From Oenanthe sinensis (Eukaryota; Streptophyta; Magnoliopsida; Apiales; Apiaceae): DNA of 64,000 bases. Positions 62,277 through 64,000 of the stretch are shown piece by piece. The stretch is from the NCBI GenBank assembly GCA_028671895.1, contig CM053809.1, positions 37,547,501-37,611,500 of the forward strand, given 5' to 3'. The notes under the pieces were generated by a model, which was not told where the DNA came from, did no database searches, and saw only the letters and a program-made list of their open reading frames with translations. Made by a program: the position numbers and the translations under genes. Within the stretch, counting starts at the first letter, position 1. Each line of letters opens with the position of its first letter.

Positions 62277-62354
62277 CTTTGTAAACGGTAAGCCATCCAT
62301 TTAGTTATCTTTACCCATTTTAATTAAGACAATAATATCAACCTTGGGATACAT
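62101..62354. repeat. Perfect 254-bp palindrome with (AT)n core
   Basis: The left arm, starting ATGTATCCCAAGGTTGATAT, runs through a TGGATGGCTTACCGTTTAC block to AAAGATT. It is followed by about 93 bases of pure AT/TA repeat and then by the exact reverse complement of the left arm, ending ATATCAACCTTGGGATACAT. Pairing is complete about the centre at 62227/62228. The arms of about 80 bp show no mismatch. Sequence outside the arms is unrelated. There is no coding potential. Confidence 0.92.
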
Positions 62355-64000
62355 TTATTTATTTATTTATTTATGTGCGTGTGTTTATATACTACCAAGA
62401 GATCACAGATTTACTGCATATATGTATAAAAATGGCGGACTATACAAATCCCCAACAAGGTGGAATTAGTAATAAACACAATAAATTTGCATAATCACAT
62501 TCTCACATTCACAATAATCTTATTTAGTATCTCTTGTGAAATTTGAAAATACATCAATATTTTTATATAATTTTGTTTTTAATCTTATTTAAACATTTAA
62601 ACCCAATTTCATACGGAAAAATATAAATACTTTAATTCAATTTATAAGGTGAGATACTCCCCAACCAATTTATAGCCTTGCATTTTTAAATTATAGTTAA
62701 ATTGTTGTATTTAGGCTAATATATTTTAATACATCAAAAAAAAAAAATTAAGACGTAATGAAGTTTTTAATTATCTAACGTAGTTGTAACGATATTATGT
62801 ACTTTGCACTTTTGTTAAATTCATATTTGAAATAAACGTGAACGTTCTATATAATAATTTTTGATCGAATGAGAATACTTTGTGATTAACGTCCTAATAT
62901 GATCCCATAATCTCAATACTCCGAAGATTTATTTAAGTTAATTACTGTATTGTATGGGGATGAGTAGCTAGCTAGGCTGCTAGCTAGGTGGATCGATCGT
63001 ATTGTATACGGACAAGTAGTAGATCTCATAAATCTCATATCGAGTAACTTGATTAATTGTATTGTATATATAAGGACTAAACCCCGTATCTATATTATAT
63101 TATTATAGTTAAAAAATTAAAAGTTTTGATCTAAGGTGAATCATAGAAAAAATCTTCCAATTTTAGATGAATAATAGAAACGATCTTAATTATTCAATTT
63201 TAATAAAATCTAATTTTAAAAAGAATATATATCATACATACAATTTCTTGCGAATAATATTATATTATATTTAAATTATATTCTATATTTTCTATTTTAA
63301 GAATCCTATTTATTCTATAATTTTAATTTAACATATCATTAAAGTTTATGAATATTAATATATAAATATAATTGTATAATAACATACAACTCTAATCCCC
63401 AATAGTCCTCTTTTTATACAAATCATCACCGATAATATTATATTATATTAACATAAATTCTCAACGTTATAAAATTTTATAGTAAATATCAATGAAATAT
63501 AATATAAAAAATAAATTGACCTAAATATTAGTCATTTCATCTCGTGCTTGGCATGGTTATAAGTTTGTATATTTAAATTTAGAAAACATGAAAGTCTCTA
63601 TTGAAATTGGTTAGGAATAAATTAAACCCGAATTGTTGAATACTTCAGATTCGGTCAAAGACTATACGAGTTTCTAAAAAAAATAACTTATTTATTTAAG
63701 ATAGTACTCCTATGCACTTCCAGAAAAAGTTGGTGTACTTGCGTTAATATTATCAAATTGAATGAGGCACGTCTCATGCAAAGATGGCATGGCTAGCTTA
63801 GTAGAAAACTGAAGCTTAACATCGCTAAAAATAATTACTTTTTAAATAATAGTTGTTAAGCTTAACATATATAATTATACTCATCACTAAATTTAAAATT
63901 TTATATTGAATAAAAACGATTCTAAATTTTTTTAATGCAAAATTTTAATTTTATAATAAATTTAACTATATTCTACTTGTTGCACCTTAACTACGTATTA
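62355..64000. other. Right-end AT-rich spacer
   Basis: A short (TTTA)n run adjoins the palindrome at about 62354-62374. No gene, RNA or intact transposon was recognised in the remaining 1.6 kb. Confidence 0.6.

Noticed and set aside
1..64000. Operons, CRISPR arrays or a gene cluster with a shared pathway
   Set aside because: The window is plant nuclear DNA with independent intron-bearing genes; no direct-repeat arrays with spacers and no linked pathway genes were seen.

Overview
This 64-kb window is nuclear DNA of a flowering plant, most likely a eudicot. The genes have many introns with GT...AG borders and very AT-rich introns and spacers. The gene families are plant ones: an LHCII-associated antenna protein, an Alfin-like PHD protein, a MYB-CC factor, a jasmonate-oxidase-like dioxygenase and a CAX exchanger. 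Small DNA transposons fill much of the space between genes. The species cannot be named from the sequence alone. Exon borders below were read by eye and checked so that each joined reading frame is a whole number of codons, except where a break is stated.

Layout, left to right. 1-1.3 kb: a hAT-type MITE. 1.26-4.69 kb (-): a Ser/Pro/Arg-rich protein of the FLO11-like/basic proline-rich family. 4.7-9.0 kb: AT-rich spacer with a microsatellite, a hairpin MITE and a 217-bp tandem duplication. 9.02-10.69 kb (-): LHCB4 (CP29), with G-box and I-box sequences upstream. 11.58-15.03 kb (-): a CAX-type vacuolar cation/H+ exchanger, broken by a 13-nt shortfall in exon 7. 15.0-17.4 kb: spacer with a Harbinger-like MITE. 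17.44-19.86 kb (+): a GDSL esterase of the CPRD49 type. 21.12-26.99 kb (+): an APD-type membrane RING E3 ligase, with a Mutator-like MITE inserted at the 5' splice site of intron 4. 28.74-29.67 kb (+): PDX1, intronless. 29.7-33.7 kb: transposon-rich spacer. 33.73-39.60 kb (+): phosphoinositide phospholipase C. 39.9 kb (-): tRNA-Ser(AGA). 40.48-41.01 kb: a hAT MITE just upstream of a DNAJB-type HSP40 gene at 41.16-44.28 kb (+). 45.79-49.46 kb (+): Alfin-like PHD protein. 50.21-52.32 kb (+): MYB-CC factor. 53.42-55.34 kb (-): JOX-like 2-oxoglutarate dioxygenase. 55.3-64 kb: no intact gene; it holds a Stowaway MITE, a decayed LINE, other MITE-like repeats and a perfect 254-bp palindrome around an (AT)n core.

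The genes are independent single transcription units and show no shared pathway or cluster. The points most worth a second look are the 254-bp palindrome, the frame-breaking loss of the second conserved motif in CAX, the transposon insertion whose target-site duplication kept a splice donor intact, a GC-AG intron in PLC, the decaying tandem repeats of an exon/intron junction in the DnaJ gene, and a 6-nt first coding exon in the proline-rich protein gene. I did not find a convincing new multi-gene system.
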